The notes beneath the pieces were generated by a model. It worked only from the letters and a program-made list of their open reading frames with translations, had not been told where the DNA came from and ran no database searches. The translations under genes and the position numbers were made by a program. 64,000 bases of DNA from Paragyromitra xinjiangensis (Eukaryota; Ascomycota; Pezizomycetes; Pezizales; Discinaceae). Location: assembly GCA_038503065.1 (NCBI GenBank), contig JBCAMK010000002.1, positions 3,348,001 through 3,412,000 of the forward strand. Reading direction: 5' to 3'. Below, one piece after another: positions 1 to 12,900 of this stretch; the first letter of the stretch is position 1; every line of letters begins with the position of its first letter.

Positions 1-974
1 CCAACAAGCTTCTTCAACGAGGAAGCTCACAAAATACGGAATCGAGAGGGAAAAAGACTGTCGGGAGGCGACAGTCAGGGACAGGCGGTGGCGAACGCTG
101 GTAACCGAAAAACGATGCGAAGGAGGGGTTGTATAGGAGGAGCAGAGGTCAGAGAGGAAGGGAAAAGAAAAAAAAAACTTGAGGTACCTAGCGCGGGGTA
201 AGGAGATAGGTGAGGTAGGGCGAAAACCGTTTTAGTGGTTGATGGTGGTGGTGGTAATTGTGGTGGTGACGCTGGTGACGATGCTTATTAGTGGGGCTCA
301 ACTGAACTGGGGAGGGTTACTGAGGCTAGGCGGGCAACCACGTCGGTCAAGGAACCACGAAGGAGAACTAAGATAAGATGGATGACTCTCACCGCAGGGT
401 ATCTATCTTACCCCATAGGTGTAGTGCCAAAGTACAGCTTATGCATATCCACCGTTAGTTAGTACCTATCGATTTGCTTGATAACGTGCATTCCATCAAC
501 TCCAGAACAATCTCCAGAATGCTCATTTGATGGTGAGTTTCCAAGAAGCCTCTTGGATTGGACTTCTATGATAATTTGTCCGCCTTTCGATGCCTGAACT
601 CACTGGGACCATTCAACACGTCACAACGGGAACACACATAGCGTTAAACGCATTCAATGAATTTGATAGAAGCGAATTCTTATCCTAAAGAGTACAACAC
701 ATACCATGCGAGGGAAAGAAAAAATAAAAAAATTCCATAACCGATAGAGAGGGCGTTGTGAAAAATAAAATAAAGGTGTGTTTTCCTTCTGCCAGCGCAT
801 TTAAAAAATAACAAAAACGTCAGGCAAAAACTGTTGCAAAAACAGGTGAACGACCTATCAGAAAAACAAAAAAAAACAAAAAACAAAAAGAGAACACCGA
901 TACCCCAATCCTTACCCCACCTTCCCTTGTATTACAATTTCTGATCCTCAAGCAGGTTTTCTACCTTCATTTCT
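1..974. other. non-coding left edge, downstream of the NBR1-like gene
   Basis: I see no supportable gene here. The stretch contains a short GGT/GTG-rich patch near 240-285 and A/T-rich sequence with poly-A runs at about 850-890. The right part is probably the 3' untranslated and terminator region of the minus-strand gene that stops at 975. Confidence 0.5.
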
Positions 975-3713
975 CTAAGCCACTCTCTCGCATTCCTGGA
1001 ACGCCTCCTCGTCGCTCGCATCGAGAACATCGTACTCGTCGTCTGTCAAAAAGCTATCGAGATCATCACCGATGGAGCTGACATCGATCTCCTCGTCAGA
1101 ATCCTCTTGGATGCTTCCGTGACCTTCTGAACCTGCAACTGAACCCGCAACAGATACCACAGGTACAGATACCGTTTCAATCCGCGCAGCGGACAAACCG
1201 ACGGTGAGGTCTTCAACAGACGCAACTGGGCTCTCCACGGGGAGTCTGGGGAAGATCATTTGTGAAGAGGTTTCAGAGTTGTTTGTGCTCTCAGTAACAT
1301 CTTCGAACTCCTCCTTACTTTCCACAACAGGTTCCTCTACCACTTCGGGTTCGTCAACCACAGGGGTGGGCTCGATCACTTGGATGTCACACCACAGCTT
1401 GCTTCCGAATTTAGTTCCATCAGAGGCAGTCAAACGCCAGTATGAAATGTGACGACGGTTGGCAGAGAGAGGAGCGATCAAGTCAACAGAGAAACTAACA
1501 ATCTGACCAGGTAGGACTTCGTTGTCGATGGTGGTGGCGTTAATCTCCTCGGACTCAAACATAGCATCTCCAGCAATAAATTGAGGTCGAACACCGACAG
1601 GCCAGCTGGTGTTACCGTTGTTGCTCAGGAACCAAGTTTGCGAAAAAGATGTACCTGCGAGCTTGACGGCACCATCTGCAACAGTCTCACGGATGAACTC
1701 GGCCTGAAGAGGCTCAAACTCCTCCACGAGCTCCTTTACGGATTCAACGGATTGTGAGGTGGCAAGCTCGGCAGGCTCCTCGACGGCCTCGAGAGCAGGC
1801 TCAAACTCCTCGGTTGGCTTGACATCGACAACAGTCTGTACCTGGGTAGCGGCATTAGAAGTCGCAGGCGGCACAATCTGAGCATCACCCATCACTTTCA
1901 CACTCGTCTCATCTGGCTCCATGGTTGTGACATGAACGTTGCGAACTGGAGTCTTAAGCTTGATAAGAGGGTGAGTCTGGTTATGAGGGTTGGTCGGAGC
2001 ACTCTCGCAAGCAGCACAGAAATCAGTGTCATGACAGACGGCACACTTATACCTATCCCCAACGATCCAAGAACGACGGGGCTTTTCGGTACATAGAGGT
2101 CCGTCGCAGTAAACTCCGTAATGCTTAACCATGGCCTTAGCAGCCAAGTTCGAACCAGACACAGGCAGGGGATCGTAGATGGGGACAAAGCGATGGCCGT
2201 GATGATCAAGTGGTGCGGAGGTGATACAATTGGAGCAGTAATCCCAATCAGGGCAGCTCATACACTTGTGCCTTACACCATAGATTTGCTATATCAAAGT
2301 TAGCATATCATATATTGGCATGGACTGTAATTCTCTAATAAATACCTGATCACAGCCATCGCAGACAGCATAGTGACGGAAGTTCCTGCCAGGCGCACAG
2401 AGTTTGGCCGCGAGAGGGTCGAGTTTAGTCTCCTTAGTAGCCGGAACAAACTCGTGACGAGGGTGATGTCCATGCTTCAAACCGACATGGCAAGGAATGC
2501 AAACATCGTAGTCATCACAGGTCACGCAGCTAACAAACTCGTTCTCAGGAAGAACTGTAAAATATAAGCATTGGCTCAAACATATCTGCAAGGAGTGACA
2601 AGCTTACCAGCCACGCAAGAGTTGCAAGTACGAGTGAGAACAGAGCTGGGCTTTTCGGTTGGCTCTGGGACCTTTGGCTTGACTGATTCCGTAACGCTAG
2701 ACACGATGCTTCCGCCAGAAAGCATTCGCTTTATCAACCAATGAGCGGAGTCCTTGCAGTGCACCCCGCGGTTAACACAGGCCTGGCAAATATCGTAATC
2801 CCCCTTGTCACAGATGCCACAGTGATAATGCAGGTCATAGATGTTACCCTCACAAGAGTCACAGAAAATAGCATAAGTGAAAGACGACGGAGCAGCAATC
2901 GTCGTTGGCTGAAATCCAGCCAAAGAACTCAGGAGTTCAACTGGCTTAGCCTGTGGTGCAGCGAATGGAGCTGGAACTGGTGCTTCCTTCTCCTGTTTCT
3001 GAACCTCCTCGCGAACAGTATCACGGAGCTTAGTCAGATATTCTTCACCGTTCAAAAAAGTCGATACAGCATCAGCAACAACCTTATCAAGTTGAGCCGG
3101 AGAAACCTCCGGCCTGATCGGGGTCGTAGGCTCCGGGGTCGAGAGAGGGAGAGAAGTCGTAGAAGTGTAAGCTGGAGGCAACGAGGGCAACGGACGCTCA
3201 GCGGCAGTTGATTCACTTCTAGTGGAGCCTTTAACGGAGTTAGCGGGACCGAAAATCCGAATGGCAAAAATTGGTCAAAACTCACCAGCCTCTTCACCCG
3301 GGTAAATTGGGGTTGCCTTAATCCTCAACTTCAACTTAGCTTTTGCAGCTCGATAGAGTTGCTTATAGACAGCTGGGTTGGTCGGATCAAGCGTGACGTA
3401 GCTCGCGGCACTATCAGAATATCTCTCAAAGAGAACTTCCTGATCCTCTGGGAGCATGAGCAAAGCTCGGAGCTACAGAATTGTTAGAATTATTTTAAGA
3501 TATTTCGCGAGTTCCAATCAGAGAGAAAAAGTGGAATAAAGCCTAAAAAAACACAGAACTAGCGAAAAAAAACCTCGCGAAATTTAGTACCTTGTTGGGG
3601 AGAACATTGGCACCGAGATCTCTCAAAGCGAGTTTAAAACGACGGGTCTGGTTATTGATCGTGATCTTTGCAGTGATCAACGTATCCGGATGAAGAGTGC
3701 TGTGACTGGCCAT
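975..3713 (-). CDS. nbr1: NBR1-like selective autophagy receptor (PB1, four ZZ fingers, NBR1 Ig-like domain)
   Basis: Predicted exons 3591-3713, 3286-3472, 2608-3228, 2346-2554 and 975-2288 join in phase to about 817 residues. An N-terminal PB1-like fold (about 10-90) is followed by four ZZ-type zinc fingers (about 222-470), each with CxxC pairs and closing His residues. A central NBR1 Ig-like domain (about 571-690) carries the NxGNxSWP signature. The acidic C-terminus has EYDVL near residue 800, a plausible Atg8-interacting [WFY]xx[LIV] motif. No UBA domain is visible, unlike animal NBR1. Family knowledge: NBR1 proteins bridge cargo to Atg8 on autophagosomes, and the fission yeast homologue delivers vacuolar hydrolases through ESCRT. 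The start at 3713 is the first ATG and begins the PB1 region. The family call is firm; the cargo is unknown. Confidence 0.88.
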
Positions 3714-5816
3714 GGCGACTGGGCCCAGCTATGGGGGGGAGGGTATAGTTGATGAGCTTTGAGGCGTTACACTAAGCTACAAGAGGTCGAAGGCTGTTAG
3801 AGATGGATAGCGATGAAGCTTTGAAGAAGCAGTGGAGTGGAAAAAGAAGAGGGAAGGAGAGAGAGGATGGAGGAGGAGAGAGGAGGAGGAGAGATGTACT
3901 GATCAGAATGACTGTGATGGAAACGTTCTAGCGGCAGTAGGAGAGAGCACGAGTGAATAGCGTGTGGAGGAGAAAAGAAGACGAGGGGCGAGCGATGACA
4001 GAACAAGAACAAGAGAGAAGAAGGCGACCATTCCTCCCCCCAGCCACTGACACCCCCTCCATATAGGCATCCAATCATCGTATTCAGGCCAACCGCCCTT
4101 GACCCATGCGGTTTGGCGTGTGTGCCCCCGGAAATCCGTGCTTACGACGGTCCTCTCTTTGAGAAACCACCACCGCGATCTGTTCCAACTCCTCGCGTGT
4201 GGGTGGCCAGACTATGTAAGTACTCAGGCCTACAACCCAACTCTCCCGCCGCTTTAACCTCAACCTCTCAGGTTCGCGAAGCTCCCCCCGTCCAGGGTCA
4301 GGTCATGCTCCCCTTCGGAAACACGAAGAGGTAATTCGAAGAATGTCATTGTGAAACGGCCGAGTAAGCCCTCCCTTATCGTTATCGAGTTCTCGGTTGA
4401 ATGCCGCAAAAAACAAACCCGATTCCTCAAACCCACGATCACTCATCTCCTCCCGATGATGCTCTCCTCTCGACCCCTCTATCTCCACACTCCCCATACT
4501 CCATTGGCGACCGTGCCAAAGTACCCCAAGTAAACCCATCCAAGCGGCTGCCCATTCAGAGCCGAACGGACAAAAGAGAAAAAAAAACAAAATAAATAAA
4601 ATAACAGGTCTCTTTCCCAGAGCCTCATATCAGGCAACCACCGAGCATACGTATCAAAACCCTGGGCAACCACATAAGAACAAATCGGCTTCCTCCAAAC
4701 TACATCCCGCATTCCGCCCTAGCATCGTATCCTATGACCCAATTAATAAGGACTTTCCGGCTGAAACGCCCAGTGCGGCGTAACCTTCGTTGTCGAAACA
4801 GAGACTCCCCTTACTCACCGCCACCCAGGATACTTCCCGTAGCACACATCAAATCACGAGCTAAGGTTAGAACACGTCTGCTATTTCGCCACAGATGGGA
4901 TACGTACGCGCGCAATGACTCTGCGAGCTTCACTTCACTTTACTTCACTGGCACGTATGGTTTCTTCCAAAACTTTCTATTTGGAGGAAAGAAAAAAAAG
5001 GAATCCACACGAGATAATTAATAATCCCCACACCCTACCCTAACCTCACCTCCATCTCTTTCGAAGGAAAATGAAAAAAAAGCCTTCCCATTCCAGCCTG
5101 AGAGACGAAGGAAAAAAACATATAGGAGAAAGGACAACCAGATAGGAGATCGGTCGGTAGCTTTACCAGCAGTAATCAAAATTTGAGAATAAAAAATTGA
5201 ATCCACTTGACGAAAGAAAATAGAAAGGGAAAAGAAAAGCCCATGCTTCTATCACGCATACGCAACATAACCGCACCATCTTTTTTATTCAGAAAAGGGA
5301 AAAGAAAACCGGAGAGGGATAACGGAAGTAGACGAATAAGGAAGTCCCAGAGAGAAAATGAAGAATAGATAGCCAAAAACACAAGAAAACCAGTGCGGCC
5401 TGAAAGTGCAACGAAACAAGAGATCTCAACGCATCCAGCCATCCCACCTGATAAAGAGTCCGGATTAGAAAAGGAACGGGTCCAAAACATAAGCAACCGA
5501 AAATGAGTAAGAAAAATGTAGTAGTAAGTAGCAGAAAAGTTTTAATCTTTTCATCGATCATCAAAAGAAAACCAACGCAAAACCAAAACAAGCAAAGTTT
5601 TTTTTTCTCCTTTCGTAGCAATCCAAAACACATCCAAATCCAAAGCACATTTCAGGAAAGTCCACCACCCGAGTCGAGCATCACGGGGGAGAAAAAGAAA
5701 TATTAGAAGAGCAAGTCACGCAGAAACTCAAGAAATAAACGAAACTGCGATCAAATAAGTCGTAAAACGCAAACAAAAGAGGTAAGAAAACTAAATGACA
5801 CGATAATGATATGAGT
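3714..5816. other. intergenic: NBR1-like promoter and 3' flank of the Barentsz-like gene
   Basis: No gene is supportable. The part next to 3714 is the promoter and leader of the minus-strand NBR1-like gene. The part next to 5816 is the 3' flank of the Barentsz-like gene. Short open frames here have no domain and no consistent codon pattern. Confidence 0.5.
3836..3895 (-). promoter_or_regulatory. pyrimidine-rich tract upstream of the NBR1-like start
   Basis: On the minus strand this is an almost pure CT run (GA on the plus strand) 120-180 bp before the ATG. CT-rich tracts close to transcription starts are common in filamentous ascomycete promoters. The regulatory role is inferred from position only. 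Confidence 0.4.
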
Positions 5817-6645
5817 CTACTGAGTATAGTAGACACCCTGTTGATGTGGCGTATGAGTGGTAGGATAATAGTACACAGCTCCGTTAGCCGGCACGCCGTT
5901 TACCGATCCATCAGGTACTGGGGTAACCGCTTGAGGATAGTAGTACTGGTTAGGATCCCAGGTTGGAACAGTCGGAACAGTCGAGTAGAACACCATCCCA
6001 TTACTCTCCTGCGCAATCGTTGTAGGACCGGTAGGAGTAGCCGTGGGCACAGGTGGCTGTGGCTGATGTTGCTGGACCGGGTGAATGACGTAGTGGCTGG
6101 GCGCGCCGTTAGGCATTGGTGAAGGGCCGGAAGGAACGTATGGAGGTGGTGGAGGGACAAAGTTGCGGGGATCATGATGCATGGGCTGTGAGTGAGGTAT
6201 AGGATGCATCTGGATCTGCTGCTGATGGGGGTATGGGTAATAGGCCCCTTGTGGAGGGTAAGGGGAGGGGTGGAAGGTTCGGGCATGGACGGCTCCTTCT
6301 GGAATATGGGAAAGTGGTGTTCCGGAGGTTTGGGAGGGGTAAGACGGGTGTCGGGAGTGCGCATACATGTTGTGTGGCAGGTTAGGAGTGGGTATATTTT
6401 CGGGATATATAGCTCCGTTGTAGCCTTGGTAGTGCATCACCGCTGGAGAGTCAATCTCGGCAACATTCACAGCCTTTTGAGGCCGTGGTTGGTGCATTGG
6501 GATCTTCGGGGTCGCCCGGTGTTCACGATAGGGAATTGGGTTAACCGATGGTGTGTAGGATGGTGGGGGGTGCTGGGGGACCACTTTCGGGGTTTGCGCC
6601 TGGGGTGGATGCTGTGGTACATTTTGGGGTTGTGACGGTGGCTGC

Positions 6646-6677
<32 letters not shown>

Positions 6678-8142
6678 CTGTGCTAGAGGCTGCTTAGGCG
6701 CGGTAGGAACAACCGGAAGCTTGACGACAGGCCTTGTTGGAGTCTCTTCCGAAGGCTTCGACGAAGATGAGTCAACTCCGGCATTCGTTGGCGCAGGTTG
6801 TTGCTGTTGTTGCTGCTGCTGCTGTTGGTGGGCAATCTGGGCTGGGATTGGGATTGGGGGCCTAACTTCGTGCTGCAGAGACGATCTTCTGGACATCCCG
6901 ATTGATGGGGAATAGCCAGTAGAACCTCCGTAGACACTTCTGCCTTGGCTGTAGAAGTTCCCCCTCCCTCGCCCTCCGCCACCTCTGATGTACCCGGAAC
7001 CACCAGGTCTCATAGCTCTCGGAATGAAGATGAATGACCGGGAAGGGCTCGGATAGATGTACCTCACGGGAGCCTCGGGAATGGCAATCCTGACAGGCTT
7101 GTCCCTTCGGAGTGGGGGACGGTGGTATGGCAGCCGTGTGTAGACCTTTGAAGGGACCTCGCTGAAAGTTATGGGAGCTTTCATGCCTGGAAGGTTGACC
7201 TGAATCTGCACAGTTCCCTTGTAAACCGTTCGTCCAAAAGATCGCGGTGCGTCTCCACCTCCGCGCTGACGATTCCCAACAAAGGGCTGGTTGTTGTTGT
7301 TTTGGTATGCCGGCTGTGGGCGACGCTGTTCTTGATACACCTCTTCGTGCATATCGTGCTGCCACTGCTGTTCGAGAGGGGTGGGTTGGGGGGCAAAATC
7401 ACTGTTGAATGTTAGTTGATGTTCCTGAGATTCCGCGCATAGAATATCTAGTATGAATAAAAGAACGAGGTGTAAGTGACGCATGAACATACCCTGGAAA
7501 CCTTCCCCTCCCGCCTCTTGCGCCGCCTCGAGCGAAAGGTCTGAACCCGTTGCTCCCCTCCGCATGTCTGTGATCATGTAGATAGAAACCGCCTCTGTTG
7601 GGAACAAAGGTAGGGTCTGCGTCCCTTCGCTTCTTGTAATCCTCATGATCGCCACGCCTCTTGTCCTGCGGCTTCTCAACCGACTTCTCTTCCGCCTGTT
7701 CTTCCTCCTCCTCCGCCTCTTCAACTTCCACCTCAATCGGCTCCTCCTCCTGCTCCAACGCCGGTACTTTACTCTCAACATCATCCTCTCCCATATCTGC
7801 AAAATCCACCTCTACAGCGTCATCCGCTCCCCGAACCCCATTCAACATGACATCCGTATCCCCCTTGACCCGGTGCACAATCTTCCCCTTCCCACCCGCA
7901 GAAGCTTTCCCGTGCCCATTTACCTTTGGCTCCCCGTTCGCTACCGCCGCGTCCGTAGTCTCCCCCTCATCTACGTCATCCCCCTCCTCATCAGTGAGCG
8001 ATCCTTCCGTAGCCGCATCGTCATCGCTGATCCCCGAGTCGTCAGTGTATGAGTCCTCCTCAACCCCCAGCTCCTCACCCTCGTCCTCCTTGCCCCGACG
8101 GCGGGAGACAGGGAGAGCTTTACGGCGCGGGACAGCTAGCAT
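5817..8142 (-). CDS. CASC3/Barentsz-like protein (Btz domain, exon junction complex)
   Basis: Exons 7493-8142 and 5817-7401 join in phase 2 after a GTATGT donor, giving about 744 residues. Residues 1-150 are very acidic. About 155-200 is a Btz/CASC3-type segment in which basic HEDYKKRRDADP leads into FVPNRGGFYLHDHR, the region that contacts eIF4AIII in animal CASC3. An RGG-rich patch (FARGGARGGRGRF) follows. The remainder is low complexity: two polyglutamine tracts, P/Q/Y-rich sequence and a C-terminus rich in YYY and HTPHQQ. Family knowledge: Barentsz is a core or peripheral exon-junction component in mRNA localisation, decay and translation. The match rests on the Btz segment alone. A start at 8178 is also possible. 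Confidence 0.75.
6641..6680 (-). repeat. CAG/CAA trinucleotide tract coding polyglutamine
   Basis: Mixed CAG/CAA codons on the minus strand give an uninterrupted glutamine run inside the Barentsz-like protein. Codon mixing is typical of functional polyQ in fungi but leaves the tract length-polymorphic. Confidence 0.85.
6798..6826 (-). repeat. second polyglutamine trinucleotide tract
   Basis: A shorter CAG/CAA run about 120 bp from the first one, in the same frame of the Barentsz-like gene and also read as glutamine. Confidence 0.8.
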
Positions 8143-9954
8143 GGTGATGGGGTTTGTTTGTTTCGGTAGTAGAGCCACAGCAGGCGGATCTCGTGTAGTT
8201 TTAGTGATTTGTCGTTATTTACCCGTCGAGTGCGCGCGCAGGAGAAAATAGAGAGAGTGCGTGAGAGCGAACGGGATTGGGGGTTTTTCGAATCAACGGT
8301 GGTGCAGAAGGCCAGCAGCAGCAACAGCGGAGGTGGTGATGAAAAGGAGGTCCCTCTTTTCTTATTTTAATTTTTTTCAGGGATGTGAAATTTAAGGTTT
8401 AAAGTTTTCTTGTCCTTCTTCCAATGTGGATTGAAGGAGTAAGGAGGATGAGGGGATGTGTGAAGAAGAAGATGGAAGGGGGGGGGTGGAGTTGGCTTTG
8501 CTTTTAACTTTTTCTCTCTCTCCCTCTTTCTATTTCCTTCGTAACCGTCGATTAAATAAGCTTAAATAGGTGAAAGAGTTTCGTGGGCTCGTCAAGTCAT
8601 AACAAGTTTAAGTGGAAAAGAAGCAAATAATAGAAAAGTAGGACTGCGGTGAAGGCAAGAAGAAAAAGGAAAGAAGGACGAAAATGAAACCCGAGAAATC
8701 GATTGGCGATGGCCGTTAGCGGATGAAGGTCCGATATGGGTTCAGAGGGATAGAGAGGGATGATTCGTGAGATGGGGGGTGGTGAGTCGATTCTTGGAGA
8801 AGGCGAAGAGGGTGGGAGATATGAGATAGGCAGAGGAGAGGAGGAGGAGAGAAGATGGAGAAGGCTGGTGGATGTGGGGGGGGGGTTGTGAAGAGAATCA
8901 GGAGAGATGAAAGGAAGGAGGAAAGAAAAGAAAAGAAAGAAAGGAGAGGGAGGGGACAGAGGAGATGATGGGGGGGAGCAGATAACTTGCAGAGAGACGA
9001 CAGATAGAGACTCTCAATCCAGTCTCTTCACTTTCTCTGGGGGGGAAGTTGCTGTGTGGTATTTTTTTATTTTATTTTATTTTTCTCAGTACAGTTTATG
9101 CAGCCGTGTCTCCTTTTTTTTTTTTTTTTTCCTTCCTTCCTTCGATCCAAAGTCGATGCGTCAGTGCCAAGATGGGCTTTCTTCCTTGCCAGAACAATGC
9201 GGAGCAAGCAATCCTCCCCCCCAGAAAAAGCTTGAGCCTTGAACAACCCAAAACCACCACAACCACAACCTCAACCTACAACCGAGAATGACAAAAAAAA
9301 ACTCTGGCCCAGAAATGATATGTAAACTTACCCAACCATATCCCTCCATCCACTATTGCCACATCCGTCTTCGTCACCGTCAACAAAGAAAAATTTCCCC
9401 ACGGCTGAACAGAATCCTCTTGTTCCTACCCCCCCCATACACAAAGAAACACCTGGACAGTTCCCTCCCCCCCCAGAGTACGTGTTAAATTATATTGCCT
9501 TTCTCTATATGATCTGCTCTGTATCTAATCATGCAGAAGAGCGAAAGAAGAAAGAATAAGAAAAAAAATAAAATGTGAGAATCTGAAATTTTTAGTAAGC
9601 CACTAGATTAGATAGAACGTCATCTTGAACCGTTGGACGCCTTATTAATCTGTCGCCAATGATATAGAACTTGGAAAAAAAACAGGCCACTGACACCTAC
9701 CCGAAAAACAGCTCTAGTGATTATTCTCGTAGCAACGAATAAGAAGAATATGCGCTCCATCTCTGCACTCCTACTACCTATGCACTCCTAATATCAAAAC
9801 ATACCCAAAAAAACACAAGTAGACCATCTACCGGCCTTAAACGTACAGTGACATAAGAAAGTAATAATAATACATGCATCAACATCATTCCCAAAAAGAA
9901 AATAGAAGTTAATAACACTACAGCCATTAATTATTAAACCGAACCCTCATATCA
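8143..9954. other. intergenic: promoter of the Barentsz-like gene and 3' flank of the Mit1-like gene
   Basis: About 1.8 kb with no supportable gene. Segments 8800-9000 are almost pure GA on the plus strand (CT on the gene strand) and probably belong to the leader or promoter of the minus-strand gene starting at 8142. A poly-T run lies near 9113-9130, and 9540-9950 is A/T-rich, consistent with the 3' end of the gene that stops at 9955. Confidence 0.5.
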
Positions 9955-12900
9955 TCATGCATTCCTCGCCGTCCTATTCGCCGCCGCCATGGCCGTCGCC
10001 GCATTCGCCGCATTCCTCGCATCCATGGCCGCCTTCTGCCTCAACGCACCCTTCCTACCTCTCAAATAATTCTTGGCGTCCTTGACCATCTGCGGATCCT
10101 CCTTACTGCTACTCAACGCCTGCAACATAGCAGTAATACTCGCTTCGTCGCCTAGACTTGGACACGTCGGCCCCTTCCCGAAATGTGCAATTCCGCACAG
10201 CGGGCAGTGCTCTACGCCCATTTTTTTAAGCTTACATTGACCAGAAGGATGCAGCTTCTTGCACGCCCTACACTTATTCGTAGAGCCCGGGACGTCGACT
10301 ACTGGGACGACATTAACAGGACGGTAAGAACGGTCGGCGGGCTTCTTCGGCTTCTTCGACCTTGGTGAATGCTGCATGTGCATAGGAGCCATCGGAGCAG
10401 GCGCGAATTGAACCTGCGCTGGAGGAAGAGGGGTGGGAGCGTCGTCGGGAAATGCCCTAGCGAATCCTTTTGTGTACTCGTAAGGAATAGCCGGTGGTCT
10501 CCGTTGATGATTAAATGCTGCCGGATCAAAATGCTGGCCTTGATACTGCGAGGTCTTACGGCTGCTTGTAGGCACCAACATATCCTGATACCTCCGCTCC
10601 TCGACCTTACGTTGTAAATCCAAATCCATCATATCCATACCTTCCTCCAAATCCGCTCCACCATCACTCTCACTCTCTTCCTCCTCAGCCCTAAAGTCGC
10701 CATCCTCCGACGCCGCATCTTCAACAACTCCACCCAACTTCCCCTTCCCTGGTGAAACCTCATTATACTCATCCTGCGGAAGACTATAATCCACCTTCTT
10801 CTTCCTCTTCCCCCTCCCAAGCTCCTCCGCTACCTTCGCCGCCGCAATCCTCGCCTGCTCCTCCCGCTCCGCAAGCAGTTTATCCCAGAAACCCGTATCC
10901 ATATCAACATCACTAACATCATCACCCAACCCCCCTTCCTCCAACGACCCCTTTTCATTCGCCCACACCCTCGCAAAACTAAACGCATTCTCAGCGCCCG
11001 CCACCTCCGTCGTTTTCGTCTCCTCGATAGTACTACGATCAAGCAAGCGATCAACCCCATCACTATCATATCTAATCCGTTTCTCCTCCACCCCCTCCCC
11101 CTCACCTTCAAACAGCGCTCTAGCACCAAACTTGAGCACACTCTCGACATCAACGAGTTCTTCCTCGTCTCCCTCCGCGCCCATCTTCTCGATGATGAGA
11201 TGGTCGAGTGATAGTTTCTTTTTCCCAATCTGCATGATCTTCTCTTCTGCGGTATCTCTCGTGACGAGATGGAACACTAAGACTTTGTTCTTCTGTCCAA
11301 TACGGTGGGCCCTGCTAAGCGCTTGGATGTCCTGGTGGGGATTAAAGTCCGGATCGAGGATAATAACCGTGTCTGCAGTAGCAAGGTTGATACCAACACC
11401 TCCAGCCCTGGTACTAAGCAGGAACGCAAAATCATCTGATCCTGGGGCATTGTAGGCGTCTATACGTCGTTGTTTCTCTTGTGTATTCGTTGTGCCGTCT
11501 AACCGTTGATACTTCAGTCCCAGACCGGCGAGAAAGTCCTCCATGACATCCAACATCCCTAGGAACTGTGAAAACATTAAAACGCGGTGACCCCGCTCTT
11601 TTAGTTTCGGTAGCATTATGTTTAGTAGTTCGAATTTACCTCCTGCCTCGATGAGGTTCTGGTGGAGGATCTCAGCGTCGAAAGAGCGGTCTTCAATGTC
11701 GTCGCTGTAGAAGAAGGGGTGGCCGAGGACCTTGCGGAGCTGCATTAGTACGTTCTTGAGGTTGCCGGATTTGGATTTATCGCCCGGGTTGCGGAAGATA
11801 GATTTGATGAGGGCGGGGTCTTTGGCAAGGATGGATTTGTAGAGTTTTCTTTGCAACGAGGACATAGTGACTGGGACGATGACCTCTGCCATTGGCGGGA
11901 GGAAAGTCAAGACCTCCTTCTTCGTTCGCCGTAGGAAGAATGGTCTAGGGGGTTAGTATATTTCGAGGCTAGAGAGGAGGGAACAAACCTAATCATCTCG
12001 TGCAATCTCGGAACATTCTCTCTCGTCAGCTCACCGAATTCCTGCTCCAGCTGTTGAGCGTCGATCTTCGGGTCCAGGAAATGTAGCAGATTAAATAGCT
12101 CCCTAGGATTGTTCTGTAGCGGAGTTCCTGTCATGAGGACTTTGTGCTTAATCTTATATCCTTCGAGAGCTTTATACAGTAGACTCTGATCATTCTTGAG
12201 TCTCTGGCCCTCATCGACAATCAGAGCTTCCCACGGTATATTCTTTAAGTACTGTGAGTCCGATAACGGGGTAGTATACGATGTGACGACAATATGGCAT
12301 TTAAGATCCTTGCCGCTGCCACCACGATGGAACATCTCATACTTACGCTGCAGCTGCCGCGCTTTATCAGCGCCAAAGTAGGCCACAACACGCATAGAAG
12401 GACACCAATGCGAGATCTCGCGTTTCCAATTCGGAACCGTGGAATGCGGCACAACGATCAAAAACGGCCATAAGTTAAGATCGTTAACCATGACCGACAA
12501 AAACGATATAACCTGAATAGTTTTACCTATTACCCACCATTAGCCACTCTCCAACCTAGACAAAAAAGAACAAACCCACCTAATCCCATCTCATCCGCTA
12601 GGATCGCAGTCTGGTTCTGATACCACTTATAGTAAAGCCAATTCATCCCCTCCATCTGATACGCCATGAGTTCTCCCCCCTGAATATACGACGGCTGCGT
12701 CTTCTTCTCCAACTTGCCCTCAAAACTCTTCCCCCGTGCCATCGCCTGCTTCTTCGTCGAGTTCCTCGGCAACCGTACATAAGCCCCATGAACATGATTC
12801 TCATACGCACGTTTCCAATCAGCCCAACGTCCCGCATCGCCGTCCTCACTCGGGGGGACCTCCCACACAACATCATCATACCCGAGACCCTGGTACTTGA

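Noticed and set aside
7645..8251. Serine/leucine-rich plus-strand frames
   Set aside because: Antisense shadows of the acidic region of the Barentsz-like protein.
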